Assembly (NCBI GenBank): GCA_963802745.1
Contig: CAWDKL010000025.1
Span: 1 to 64,000 of the forward strand
Source of the DNA: JAJPKK01 sp963802745
Lineage (GTDB): Bacteria; Pseudomonadota; Alphaproteobacteria; Rhizobiales; Xanthobacteraceae
DNA: 64,000 bases
Reading direction: 5' to 3'
Notes under the pieces: generated by a model
The model's input: the letters and a program-made list of their open reading frames with translations, nothing else
What the model was told of the DNA's origin: nothing
The model's database searches: none
Position numbers and translations under genes: made by a program
Shown here: piece by piece, positions 9,550 to 18,715 of the stretch
How positions within the stretch are numbered: position 1 is the first letter of the stretch
Layout of the letters: the number at the start of each line of letters is the position of its first letter

Positions 9550-9837
9550 ATGAAAGCCGAATTGCTGTTTCATCAACGCATCGATTATGAGGATGGCGCG
9601 ATCGTGGAAATGGTGATTTGGCGAGTTCCGTCGCCGGTTCCACCGTCCGCTCACAATCTGAAATATTCGCTTTTCTATGGCGGTCCTGGCGTCCGGGAGA
9701 TTGGCTACGACAATGAGCGCGGTAAAGGCGATCATCGCCATTTCGAGGAGGTCGAGACATCCTATCATTTTACCACGATCGAGCAGTTGATGGCCGATTT
9801 CTGGGCCGATGTGCAGAGCTTACGAGGTGGCAAATGA
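9550..9837 (+). CDS. tumE: TumE-like toxin (DUF6516)
   Basis: 95 residues from the ATG at 9550 (MKAELLFHQRIDYEDGAIVE). The protein shows the family features EMVIWRVP and the conserved GYDNERGKGDHRH near the centre. It overlaps the following HTH gene by 4 bases (ATGA), the usual toxin-first arrangement of TumE/TumA modules. The assignment rests on sequence resemblance and gene order; the toxic activity of this family is not something the sequence itself shows. Confidence 0.75.
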   Translation: MKAELLFHQRIDYEDGAIVEMVIWRVPSPVPPSAHNLKYSLFYGGPGVREIGYDNERGKGDHRHFEEVETSYHFTTIEQLMADFWADVQSLRGGK

Positions 9838-10184
9838 GCGACCTGAAAATTACGGTCGGCGGTGCGCTTGAGGCCGATGCGTCAAATCGGTTCGTCGATG
9901 CCTGGCACCGGGCCGAACGCGGCGAGACGTTCCATGAGCGTCACCTCGCCTTCGAAAGCTGGGATGCCTTGGTGCGAGTCCTGACGGGCAAACGGATGGA
10001 ACTGCTCCACTATGTCCGCAGAAACGAAGTCGCCAGCGTGCGCGCCTTGGCGAAGGCGCTCGGGCGCGACTACAGCAACGTTCACGCGGATGTTCAGGCG
10101 CTCGTGGCCGCGGGCCTTCTCGACGCCACCGATGGCGGGCTGCGGGCCGATTATGAAGCGATCGAAACCCGGATCGCGATTTAA
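9834..10184 (+). CDS. tumA: TumA-like HTH antitoxin/regulator
   Basis: 116 residues with a winged-helix core in the second half (MELLHYVRRNEVASVRALAK then ALGRDYSNVHADVQALVAAG), a MarR-like fold. It overlaps tumE by 4 bases, which suggests coupled translation. It is expected to bind the toxin and autorepress the pair. Both genes are intact, in contrast with most other toxin-antitoxin loci in this window. Confidence 0.75.
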   Translation: MSDLKITVGGALEADASNRFVDAWHRAERGETFHERHLAFESWDALVRVLTGKRMELLHYVRRNEVASVRALAKALGRDYSNVHADVQALVAAGLLDATDGGLRADYEAIETRIAI

Positions 10185-10345
10185 AATCGGGCCGTACGGC
10201 GCAATAAGCGCAGCGCCACGCCACGCCGATCCGAAGGATGCGCACCGCGACTTTCCCCCAGACTTAAGGCCTGCGGGCGGCGCGGCGGTGCGACTTCGGT
10301 TTCTATAAGCAGGCGTCATGCCGAACCTGGAACAGGGCGGCAAAA

Positions 10346-11872
10346 TCATTTCGCGACTGCAGAGCGAGGCATTGCGGAACGAGAAGTCGCGAGGTCTTGA
10401 TCCGCTCCTGCTTCCAGCAAAAGCGCAAAGTCGAAGTCGCGTAGCGCGGCCGACCCAGCCTCCGGATCCGCGCGCAGGGCCGCATCGGAATGGGGGGACG
10501 CTGCCGCACGAACCAGCGCCGCGTAGGCCGGCCGAAGCCGGATCGGCTGTTGTGTCGGATTGGCAAACAGAAATGGCCAGAATGCCCGGCGCTCAATGAC
10601 CAGCAATGCCGGGAGATGAACTTCGGTGCGCAGATCGTTTGAGAGCCGCCGGCGCGGCCTTGTATCCCAGTATTCAGGCGCGTCCTCCGGTGGCACATCG
10701 GCAAGGTAGACTGTTGCGCCTGGGGGAACGGAGGCGATAATGGCCCGAAGATCGGCGAGATCGCGCCGATGCTCCGTCCAAACTGCCGCCACCACCAGCA
10801 TCCGAACCGTGAATAACATGACCACAGCGGCGGCAATTGCGCGTCCGAACCGGCGAGGCAAACGTGCCGGAGATACAGCTGCAAATATAAGAAAACCGAG
10901 CATAATGGCCACACGGGTGTCAACGAAACTTGCCCCCACGAGGTCGAACGGGAGCGCAACGTACAGGATCGCGAGCGTCGCGGCCGCCACCGCGGCTTGC
11001 GGGGCAAATCGCAACCATCCGGACGCCACCCCCAGCAATACCCCGCCATAGGCAAGGGCGGCACTGGCCATATCCAAATAAAACCAATAGTTGATGAAGG
11101 GACTCGCGAATTGTACCAGCTTATCTTGCGGCGACAGCCAAATGGTTCTTGCGGGTTCGTGATGCAGATCCGATAGCAGCCACAAAAAAAACGGCCCAGC
11201 CGAAACTACAATTAACGATAGGGTGCCCATGACGACGGCCTTCCGCTTCCACATCGCGTAGACCTCGGCGCTGCCGATCAGCACGAGAAAGAATACCAGC
11301 CCCATCAGGTGGCAGAAGAACAACACCATAGAAGCCACCGCCGATAACAAAACCGTCGCGAGCGGCCGGCTCTCGCGCCAGGTTAGCCATCCGGCGGCAA
11401 ACAGCATCGCCAGGCCGCATCCAATTTGCCAGTTGAGATTGCCCATCAAGAACGTAGCGTTATACGCGACGAGACCGGACGCAAATGGCCAAAACGCGTT
11501 TCGTCTGAATAGTGCGCGATGCAGGGTCACCACGCCCGCAAGATTCAACAACAAGGTGCCGCCTAACAGCATGCGTCCAACGATGTGGACCGGAAGCACG
11601 TGCAGCAAGGGTGGGCCGATGAGGTCGATCGCCAAATCCGGAGTAACCGCCCAGTGCGGCGTAAAGATGCGCCCCAGTTCCGGGTCGCCGGGACCCGCCG
11701 CAAGCAATACCAGACGGGCGAGATGGTTCGGATAGTCCAGAATTGGCGGTACGTCGGCGATCGACAACGGAATGAGCAGGGCTACGGACAGCACCAAAAG
11801 CGTTACCCACCAGGAACTAAATTTAAATATGTCATCCGCGATGGTTTTGGTGATGTTGTGCATCGCAATCAT
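10346..11872 (-). CDS. Polytopic membrane protein, GT-C glycosyltransferase-like
   Basis: 508 residues with about ten predicted membrane helices starting at residue 20 (WWVTLLVLSVALLIPLSIAD), a conserved-looking first loop DVPPILDYPNHLARL and a long soluble C-terminal part from about residue 385. An acidic residue in the first extracytoplasmic loop followed by many helices is typical of GT-C enzymes, but no family motif is certain. The alternative is an uncharacterised membrane protein. It has no close co-directional partner: the gene upstream (an SBP) ends 126 bases away. Confidence 0.6.
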   Translation of the reverse strand: MIAMHNITKTIADDIFKFSSWWVTLLVLSVALLIPLSIADVPPILDYPNHLARLVLLAAGPGDPELGRIFTPHWAVTPDLAIDLIGPPLLHVLPVHIVGRMLLGGTLLLNLAGVVTLHRALFRRNAFWPFASGLVAYNATFLMGNLNWQIGCGLAMLFAAGWLTWRESRPLATVLLSAVASMVLFFCHLMGLVFFLVLIGSAEVYAMWKRKAVVMGTLSLIVVSAGPFFLWLLSDLHHEPARTIWLSPQDKLVQFASPFINYWFYLDMASAALAYGGVLLGVASGWLRFAPQAAVAAATLAILYVALPFDLVGASFVDTRVAIMLGFLIFAAVSPARLPRRFGRAIAAAVVMLFTVRMLVVAAVWTEHRRDLADLRAIIASVPPGATVYLADVPPEDAPEYWDTRPRRRLSNDLRTEVHLPALLVIERRAFWPFLFANPTQQPIRLRPAYAALVRAAASPHSDAALRADPEAGSAALRDFDFALLLEAGADQDLATSRSAMPRSAVAK

Positions 11873-11997
11873 GTGTATTTTCGCGTGCGAATCAGGAACC
11901 GATGAAAATCAGAACCGCGATTCGAGACCATCGGGGCAACGGCTTTGGAGGCCAAAGCGCCGCCCGTGCGTGTAAATCGCGCAGATCCAGATCGCCA

Positions 11998-12982
11998 TCA
12001 CCCCGCATTGATATGCGCGGCCCTGATAACCCGCTCCCAGGTCGCCAGCTCCACCTTGATGCGCTCGCCAAATTCCTCGGGCGTGCTGCCGGCGATATCG
12101 TTGCCGAGCGTCGCCTGCTGCTGCCGCATTTCCGGAGTTCGACAGGCTTTTGACGATCTCGTGATTGAGCACCGCGATAATGTCCTTCGGCGTGCCGGCC
12201 GGGACCACGAAACCCACAAAACTGTCGCCTTCGATCGCCGGCAAGCCGGCCTCCGTGATGGTGGCAACCTCCGGCAGGATCGCGGTGCGCTTCCGGCTCG
12301 ATACCGCGAGCGCGCGCAACTTGCCGTCGCGAATGAGCGGCACCGCGGCCGTCGGCGAACTGAAGCCCAGAGCGGTGTGGCCGGCGACGACCGCGGCCAT
12401 CGACGGTGCCCCGCCGCCGAACGGCACGTGGACGAGGTCAAGGTTGAGCGACAGCCGAAACTGCTCGCCGGCCAGATGCGACGTGGTGCCGGTGCCGGCG
12501 GAGGCATAGCTATATTTGCCCGGACTGGCGCGGATCAGCGCGACCAGTTCGCCGACCGTTGCAACCGGCAATGACGGCGTGACGGCCAGCACTGTCGTCG
12601 AGGTGACGGCGAGCGAAACGGGGTCGAAATCATTCACCGGGTGATAGGGGATGCGGGGGAACAGGAACGGATTGGTCACCATGGAACTATACGCGGTGAG
12701 CACCGTGTAGCCGTCCGGGGCGGCACGGGCGGCCTGGCCCATGCCGACATTGCCGGAGCCGCCGACGATGTTCTCCACGTAGAACTGCCGCCCGAGCTGC
12801 TCGCCGACCTTTCCGGTGATGACGCGCGCCGAGACGTCCGTCACGCCGCCGGGGCTGAAAGGAACGATCACCCGAACCGGCCGCGCCGGATAGGCTTGCG
12901 CGGCAGCGCGCCGCGCCAGCATCGGCGCTAGGGCGGCGGCGCCGGCGAGGGACAGGACATGGCGGCGCGGCAATGCAATCAC
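11998..12982 (-). CDS. TTT/Bug-family periplasmic substrate-binding protein (frameshift near 3' end)
   Basis: Binding protein of the tripartite tricarboxylate transporter class, about 325 residues when corrected. It has a Tat-like leader (LPRRHVLSLAGAAALAP), then the family hallmarks YPARPVRVIVPFSPGG, AARAAPDGYT and HVPFGGGAP. Around 12141 an extra base in GTCGAACTCC shifts the frame. Removing it restores STPEMRQQQATLGNDIAGST and the canonical C-terminal ATWERVIRAAHINAG, ending at 11998. Ligand unknown; these proteins typically bind small carboxylates. No TctA/TctB membrane subunits are nearby. Confidence 0.85.
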
Positions 12983-12989
12983 GGTCGTT

Positions 12990-13080
12990 CTCCGCTTCTG
13001 CGCGACCGCGTGATCCGGCTTCGGATGTTGGCGATCTTCGCCACCTTATCCCATTTTTCAATTTCAAGCACCGAACGGCT
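12990..13080 (-). pseudogene. C-terminal remnant of another TTT binding protein
   Basis: A minus-strand frame reads LEIEKWDKVAKIANIR just upstream of the preceding binding protein gene. The EKWxKVxxxANI pattern is the standard C-terminal helix of Bug-family proteins (compare EKWAKVVKAANI and EKWGKVIRAVNI in this window). The rest of such a gene is absent. The region from 13080 to 13490 shows no other recognisable gene. Confidence 0.4.
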
Positions 13081-13495
13081 GTTGCACGCACGAGCGGCTG
13101 TTCCCAACGTTGCCCAATAGTCGCGCATTCGAATTTCCGGGCGGCGGCTTTGCTGCTTGGCCGTGCTGGTGCTTGCAGACGCCGACCGTTCACGCCCCGC
13201 CGAGCAGGCAGCAGCCACAAGCCAAGTCGGTCTCGCGCGGTGACCTGGACCACCTTTCGGCAGCCCATAATGGTTTTTTCCGAGCCGCCGAGGCCGGGTG
13301 CCGGACCGCGTGTCAAACCGCGGGATTTTTCGAAAACGAAACCGTGGCAGGTCTGCAACAACGCGCGATAAAACACCGTCCTTCGAGGATCGGCCACCCT
13401 TGCGCATTGATTGTAGCGTGCCGCTTCGCTTAGCCTGGTGAAGCGCTTGGCGAAAGGGTCGCCGGTCAGCTTACCCTACCGGGTTGGGAGAGATC

Positions 13496-14425
13496 ATGGG
13501 CCGGCTTCTGACCATCGGAATCGGGTTGTTCTCTGCCGTTGGCATATTGGGGCCGGCTATCGCCGCTCCGGATTCGCCGTCGTCGCCTTCACCGGCGCCG
13601 TCGTCTTCGCAGCCACCGAAGCGCTCGGCCGCGCAACATCCGGCCCCGCAGCCGCCACAATCCCCCAACTGGTCCGGAGCTCAGTTCGGCGGTTCCAACG
13701 GGATAAGCTCTGTGAACAACAATTTCGCCGAACCGGGTGCCTACATTTGCGCGGGGAGACGCGGCGAATCCTCGAACCCCGGCGTCCTCGGCGTCAGTTG
13801 TTTTGAAACGCCGTTCTCATTTAGCGGACATTCGCTGAGCTACACCGTCGGCCCCTTTATCGGATACCGTTGGCAATTGGGCAGCTATGTCGCCGGTGTC
13901 GAAGCCGATTGGTCGTGGAAGAAAGCGACGACATCCTCCAGCGCGTTCGTCGCATCGGCAATTGCCGGACCTAACGCCGAGAGCTACAACAGCACGCGTT
14001 CCGACAGCAAGACCGGTTCGGTTACGCAAAACTGGGATAGCGCCTTTCGCGTACGCTACGGCTACCTCGTCACGCCATGGACCTTGGTCTATGCCACCGG
14101 CGGCGTGGCGCTCGGAAATATCAGCGGGGCGTTTACCTTCAATGGCGTCATTCTTCCCGCCGGTTTCGGGCTCGGTACCGCAACCTCCGATGCAACCTGG
14201 TCCGATACGCGGCTCGGCGGAACGGTCGGCGGTGGTGTCGAAACCGAAATCTGGTCGGGATGGAAGCTTCGAATCGAATACCGGTATACGAATTATGGCA
14301 GCTATACCAAGAGCGTTCCTGTGATTACGGATTGCCATACCTGCGGTTCTCCATCGACGAGTGCGAGCATCGATGTTCACGAATCGTTCCAAACGGTTCG
14401 TATCGGATTGGGGTTTGACTTCTGA
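13496..14425 (+). CDS. Outer-membrane beta-barrel protein (porin-like)
   Basis: 309 residues from MGRLLTIGIG. A cleavable signal peptide ends near residue 24 (GPAIAA), followed by a Ser/Pro/Gln-rich linker to about residue 60. The rest alternates polar and aromatic residues as beta-strands: GHSLSYTVGPFIGYRWQLGS, VEADWSWKKAT, FRVRYGYLVTPWTLVYATGG, KLRIEYRYTNYGSY. It ends in FQTVRIGLGFDF, with the terminal Phe that marks outer-membrane insertion. This matches the immunoreactive 31-kDa/Opa-like barrels widespread in Hyphomicrobiales. Cys residues at about 75, 89, 289 and 292 are unusual for the group. Confidence 0.85.
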   Translation: MGRLLTIGIGLFSAVGILGPAIAAPDSPSSPSPAPSSSQPPKRSAAQHPAPQPPQSPNWSGAQFGGSNGISSVNNNFAEPGAYICAGRRGESSNPGVLGVSCFETPFSFSGHSLSYTVGPFIGYRWQLGSYVAGVEADWSWKKATTSSSAFVASAIAGPNAESYNSTRSDSKTGSVTQNWDSAFRVRYGYLVTPWTLVYATGGVALGNISGAFTFNGVILPAGFGLGTATSDATWSDTRLGGTVGGGVETEIWSGWKLRIEYRYTNYGSYTKSVPVITDCHTCGSPSTSASIDVHESFQTVRIGLGFDF

Positions 14426-14487
14426 TTGAAGGCGGTGCGACGGCGGCCGTCACACTATACCGGCGGAGTGGGATAGACCCTATCGCG

Positions 14488-17400
14488 TTAGCGTCGGGCG
14501 CCTTCGCCGACCACCACAAATGGGCCCCAATATGCCGGATTGGCGTTTTTCGCCACCGAGGCGTCGTTCACGTAGGCCAGCATGCTTCGCCGCAAGGTTT
14601 CGGCGCGTCCGACCGTCGGATCGGCAAAGGCCGCAAATGACATTATCATCAGACGCGTAGCCGCCTTCGTGTCCACCGCCCAATGGGACACCAGCAACGC
14701 GCGCGCACCGGCATAGAAAAACGCGCGGGCGAGGCCGGAAAGGGCTTCCGCACCGGGCCTGTCGCCGGCAATCGTATTGCACGCCGACAGCACGACCCAA
14801 TCGGCGTTGAGCTTTAGCTTGGCTACATCGCTTGCGGTCAGCAGGCCGTTGTCGTCGTCGGTCGGCTGCGCCGGCAGGGAAAGTACGAGCGCGGGCTCTC
14901 CCAATCCCTTGATATCGCCCGCAACGAGTCCGTGCGTGGCGAAATAGACGATGCGGTAATCGGAAAGCCGCGCCCCCTTGACGGTCGTCACGCTTGCATC
15001 GCGTCCCACGTGGATATCGTCCGCGGACGCGCCGAGGTCCATCGCGATCGTTTTGAGTTCCACCGCGGTGTCGGGGAGCCGCTTCAGAACTTGCGCAAGC
15101 CTTGCACGATCGATGCTGTGACCAATCCAGAAATCGGCGTAAGACTGGCTTCCGGTCCCGCGGTCGTCCACCGCGCGGCGGTCGCCCGCTGCCGTCGTGC
15201 GTGCGGCCAACACCGGATCGCCGAATCCGATCATGGGCTTCGGCGCCGCTTTGCTGGGAGCAATCGATCGCAGCACCTTGAGGCTTGCGACCGACGGTTC
15301 GACGCTGACCGCTTGGCGTTTGATGAGCCAGGCGGCGTCGCGATAGAAGGCGGCCTCCTCCGTGGAGAACGCGTACCCGGCGGGCGGTGCCGGCCGCGCC
15401 GGTTTCTCCGTCACCAGCAGGTGGTATGGAAGCGCCGTCAAGGGTCCCGAAGCCACGACAAGCAGATGGCGTTTATCCTTGATGAGCGCATCGACCGGAC
15501 CAAGAAGGAGATCAAAAAGCCCGTGCGCAAAGTCGAGATCGAAGCGTTCGATGGCATCGACGTCCAGGCCGCGGCGGAAGGTTGCAACCTTGGCTTGAAG
15601 TTCGTCCCGGCCGCAGGGGATTGCATGCCAGCCGAATTCCTTGGCGGTGAGGGCAAAGACATAGGTCTCCGTTTCGCCGCTCAGAAAGAATGCAAGCGCC
15701 TCGTCCGGTCCGAGCAGCTTCTGCGCCTCCTCGACTTTGACGGGCCTTGGTGTCGAGAGCGCCGCATAGTCGGGGAATGCCCTTTCCAGGCGTATCGCGT
15801 TGGCCGTCAGCTTGCTCGCGGTGTCGGCGATCTGCCGGCGAATGGTGTCCACCCGCGCTCGCTCCGGCGCGGAATCCTGTCGCGACAGCGCTTCGACCAG
15901 TGCTCGGTCGCGGTCGCGCTGAAACGCCGACAGGTCCTGGTTTTCCCGCACCAATGCGGCAAGCGCGTCGCTGCTGGCGGCGAAGCGCGGCCCCAATTGT
16001 TGCACGGCGGCGGCGGCCGACGATTGGTTTGCCCGCTGGGCGATTTCGAAGGCCTCGCGGCCGAGCGCGGGCTCGGCATCCGCCCGGGCGGCCGCCGCCA
16101 GGCTGGCGACATGCGTTATGAACGGGTTGTCACGCGGTTCTATCGCCCCTCCACCATCCGTCGATCGCCGTCCGTCCGGCGCATCCACTGCGGCATGGGC
16201 GAGCATGGCCGCGGTTGCCTGGCGCGAATACGCGACGGCATTGCCGGCATCGCCGCGAACGATACTCAACCGCGCCAGATGGTTGAGTACCCTGGCGACC
16301 TCGGGATGACCGGTGCCGCGCGCGGCCGTATTGATTTCCAGCGCACGCCGGTAAGCCTCGTCGGCCTCCGCGTAGCGGTGCTGGTGCTCGTAAAGGCGGC
16401 CCTCGCTGATCAGCACCGTCGCAATGAAGCGATGGTCGGGCCCGAATGCTTCGGTCAAGACCGCGATTGCCCGGTCGAACTGCTTCGCCGCTTCCCGGTA
16501 GCGTTGCTGTCCGTCATACGCCGCGCCAAGCTTGCGCAGCACCTTTGCGATATCGGGATTTTCCGGGCGCGCCTTTTCCATGATGGCAAGCGCCCGTTGC
16601 GAATAGGTTTCGATGTCCTTGTAGCGGTCCTGAGCCTCATAGATCGCAGCGAGATTGTTGAGTACGGTCGCGACCTCGGCATGTTCCGGGCCGAACACTG
16701 CCTCCCGGATGCCGAGCGCACGCTTGTAAAGTAACTCCGCTTCTGCCAGCCGGTCCTCGTCCACGTACACGCTGGCCAGATTGAGCAGCGCCGTGGCAAC
16801 GTAGGGATGCTTCGGGCCAAGCGTCCTGTCCCAAATTGCGATGACGCGCCGATACAGCGCCTCGGCCTGGGCATAACGGCCGCGGCGCTCATCGACATGG
16901 GCAAGATTGTTGAGGGTTGCGGCGACGTCGGGATGGTCTGGTCCGAGCGCCCGCTCGCGGATCGCAAGCGCCCGTTTGCCGGCCGCCTCCACTTCGGCGA
17001 ACCGGCTTTGATCCTCATAGACCTTGGTGAGATTATTGAGGATGAGGGCCACCGGGAGGCTGTCCGGACCGGCGGTCTTCTCGGCCATGTCGAGCGCCCG
17101 TTTGTACTGCGCCTCGGCATCGTCATAGCGGGCCAAGTTCTTGTAGGCATTTGCGAGGTCGCCCATGAGCGCCGCCACCCTGATGTCGTTCGGCCCCAGC
17201 GCTTCCATTGCGATATCGAGTGCTTCTTTATACAGTTTCTCCGCCTCGCCATGGCGCCCTTGCAACATATACACGGTGGCGAGGTTTGCGAGCACCTGCC
17301 CCAAGCCGGGATCGATCGGTGGAACGTTTTCGCGGAGGGCCGCCAGCACCTGCTCGAACATGGCGGCCGCGTCGCCATAATGGCCCAGCGCCTGATGGGC

Positions 17401-17640
17401 GCGGGCTAGGTCGTTAAGCGCCAAATTGTAAGCGATATTATCGGTACCGCGGCGCCGCGCCACCGCCTCGGTCGTTTCTGCTTCGGCCAAAGCAGCCAAG
17501 AAATTGCCGGCCTCATAAAGGCGCTGAAAACGCGCCTGCGCATCCGCGATGTCGAACCGCCGCGTCATCTGAATCGCGGCCAGGAAGCCGATCGCCAGCA
17601 CGGCCAAGACGGTAAAAGTAACCACCCACCTGTTTCTCAT
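14488..17640 (-). CDS. Membrane-anchored TPR-CHAT protein (caspase-like protease domain)
   Basis: 1050 residues from the ATG at 17640 (the TTG at 17661 is a weaker start). An N-terminal helix (WVVTFTVLAVLAIGFLAAIQ) anchors it. At least eight tetratricopeptide repeats follow (residues about 65-430) in the kinesin-light-chain style, e.g. GPDHPDVAATLNNLAHVDER. A coiled segment leads into a C-terminal CHAT domain with the His of the dyad in YFATHGLV and the Cys in VVLSACNTIAGD. CHAT domains are caspase/separase relatives that cleave partner proteins. It lies 18 bases downstream of a TTT binding protein gene, so it is probably co-transcribed with two transporter genes. Its substrate is unknown. 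Confidence 0.9.
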   Translation of the reverse strand: MRNRWVVTFTVLAVLAIGFLAAIQMTRRFDIADAQARFQRLYEAGNFLAALAEAETTEAVARRRGTDNIAYNLALNDLARAHQALGHYGDAAAMFEQVLAALRENVPPIDPGLGQVLANLATVYMLQGRHGEAEKLYKEALDIAMEALGPNDIRVAALMGDLANAYKNLARYDDAEAQYKRALDMAEKTAGPDSLPVALILNNLTKVYEDQSRFAEVEAAGKRALAIRERALGPDHPDVAATLNNLAHVDERRGRYAQAEALYRRVIAIWDRTLGPKHPYVATALLNLASVYVDEDRLAEAELLYKRALGIREAVFGPEHAEVATVLNNLAAIYEAQDRYKDIETYSQRALAIMEKARPENPDIAKVLRKLGAAYDGQQRYREAAKQFDRAIAVLTEAFGPDHRFIATVLISEGRLYEHQHRYAEADEAYRRALEINTAARGTGHPEVARVLNHLARLSIVRGDAGNAVAYSRQATAAMLAHAAVDAPDGRRSTDGGGAIEPRDNPFITHVASLAAAARADAEPALGREAFEIAQRANQSSAAAAVQQLGPRFAASSDALAALVRENQDLSAFQRDRDRALVEALSRQDSAPERARVDTIRRQIADTASKLTANAIRLERAFPDYAALSTPRPVKVEEAQKLLGPDEALAFFLSGETETYVFALTAKEFGWHAIPCGRDELQAKVATFRRGLDVDAIERFDLDFAHGLFDLLLGPVDALIKDKRHLLVVASGPLTALPYHLLVTEKPARPAPPAGYAFSTEEAAFYRDAAWLIKRQAVSVEPSVASLKVLRSIAPSKAAPKPMIGFGDPVLAARTTAAGDRRAVDDRGTGSQSYADFWIGHSIDRARLAQVLKRLPDTAVELKTIAMDLGASADDIHVGRDASVTTVKGARLSDYRIVYFATHGLVAGDIKGLGEPALVLSLPAQPTDDDNGLLTASDVAKLKLNADWVVLSACNTIAGDRPGAEALSGLARAFFYAGARALLVSHWAVDTKAATRLMIMSFAAFADPTVGRAETLRRSMLAYVNDASVAKNANPAYWGPFVVVGEGARR

Positions 17641-17657
17641 GACGTGTCTGTCTACAG

Positions 17658-18677
17658 TCAATCGGCGTGTATATTGGCGGCCTTTACCACCTTAGCCCAT
17701 TTTTCGCCTTCGCTGCGCATGTAAGCGGCGAATTCCGCCGGCGTGCTTTGCAGCACATCGATCCCGGCGGCCGTGAGCTTGGCCACGATGCCGCTGTCGC
17801 GCACAGCCGCCACGTAGCTTGCCTGCAGCTTGGCGACGATGTCCGCGGGCGTTCCGGCCGGAGCCGCGAAGCCCTGCCAGGCCCAGGCTTCGAAGCCCGG
17901 AAAGCCGCTCGCCGCGACCGTCGGCACCTGCGGGAGGCCGGGGAATTCCGTGGCCGAGGCGACCGCGAGCGCCTTGATGCCGGGTGTCGCCAGCTGCGAA
18001 CGCGCGCTGGCGAAGTCCACGAACATCATGCCCATCTGGCCGCCGGCCAGGTCCTGCAGGGCCGGGGCGACGCCGCGGTAAGGGACGTGGTTGAGCTTGA
18101 TGCCGGCGGCACCCGCCAGCAGCTCGGTGGCGAGGTGGAACGGACTGCCGACGCCGGGACTCGCATAATCGATGGTGCCGGGCGCGCGCTTCGCGGCGGC
18201 GATGAGTTCGCTCAAGCTGGCGACCTTGAGCTTGCCGGTGTTGACCAGCAGCACGATGGCAAACCGGCCCGTGAGCGTGATCGGGGCGAAATCCCGTTGC
18301 GGATCGTAGGGGAGCTTGGCGTAGAGGCTCGTGTTGGCAGCAAAGGTGGCGGTGTCGCCGAGCAGGATCGTGTAGCCGTCGGGCGCCGCGCGGGCGACCG
18401 ATTCGGCCCCGATGATGGTGGCGGCGCCCGGCCGGTTTTCCACGATGACGGGCTGCCCGAGCGAAGGCGCCATCGCGCCGCCGACCAGGCGGGCGAAATA
18501 GTCGGTGCCGCCGCCGGGCGGATATGGCACGATCAGGCGAATCGGCCGGTTCGGGAAGGTAGCCTGCGCGGAGGCCGGCGCGGCCCGGGCAGCGCTAAGC
18601 ACCAGCGCTCCGGCGAGGACGCGGCGGCGGTCGAACCCGATATGACGCGTGGCGCCATCATCAGCGGCCGGTCTCAT
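17658..18677 (-). CDS. TTT/Bug-family substrate-binding protein
   Basis: 339 residues. The ATG at 18677 is chosen because GGAGG lies 7 bases upstream; the TTG at 18701 would be a poor start. The leader FDRRRVLAGALVLSAARAAP suggests export by the Tat or Sec route. Family motifs: PNRPIRLIVPYPPGGGTDYF, VENRPGAAT, ARAAPDGYTILLG, HVPYRGVAP, and the C-terminal EKWAKVVKAANIHAD. It starts 38 bases after the next upstream binding protein gene ends, and precedes the TPR-CHAT gene, forming a three-gene leftward operon. Confidence 0.9.
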   Translation of the reverse strand: MRPAADDGATRHIGFDRRRVLAGALVLSAARAAPASAQATFPNRPIRLIVPYPPGGGTDYFARLVGGAMAPSLGQPVIVENRPGAATIIGAESVARAAPDGYTILLGDTATFAANTSLYAKLPYDPQRDFAPITLTGRFAIVLLVNTGKLKVASLSELIAAAKRAPGTIDYASPGVGSPFHLATELLAGAAGIKLNHVPYRGVAPALQDLAGGQMGMMFVDFASARSQLATPGIKALAVASATEFPGLPQVPTVAASGFPGFEAWAWQGFAAPAGTPADIVAKLQASYVAAVRDSGIVAKLTAAGIDVLQSTPAEFAAYMRSEGEKWAKVVKAANIHAD

Positions 18678-18715
18678 GGCGGGGCCTCCGTCGTGCGGCA
18701 ACGAGGTGCGGATAT

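Noticed and set aside
14932..16734. 600-codon plus-strand frame opposite the CHAT gene
   Set aside because: Antisense of the TPR and CHAT domains; no own motifs.
14488..17640. Reading the CHAT protein as part of a CRISPR-gRAMP (Craspase) or gasdermin defence system
   Set aside because: No CRISPR array, Cas7-11-type effector or gasdermin-like gene nearby; its neighbours are transporter genes.
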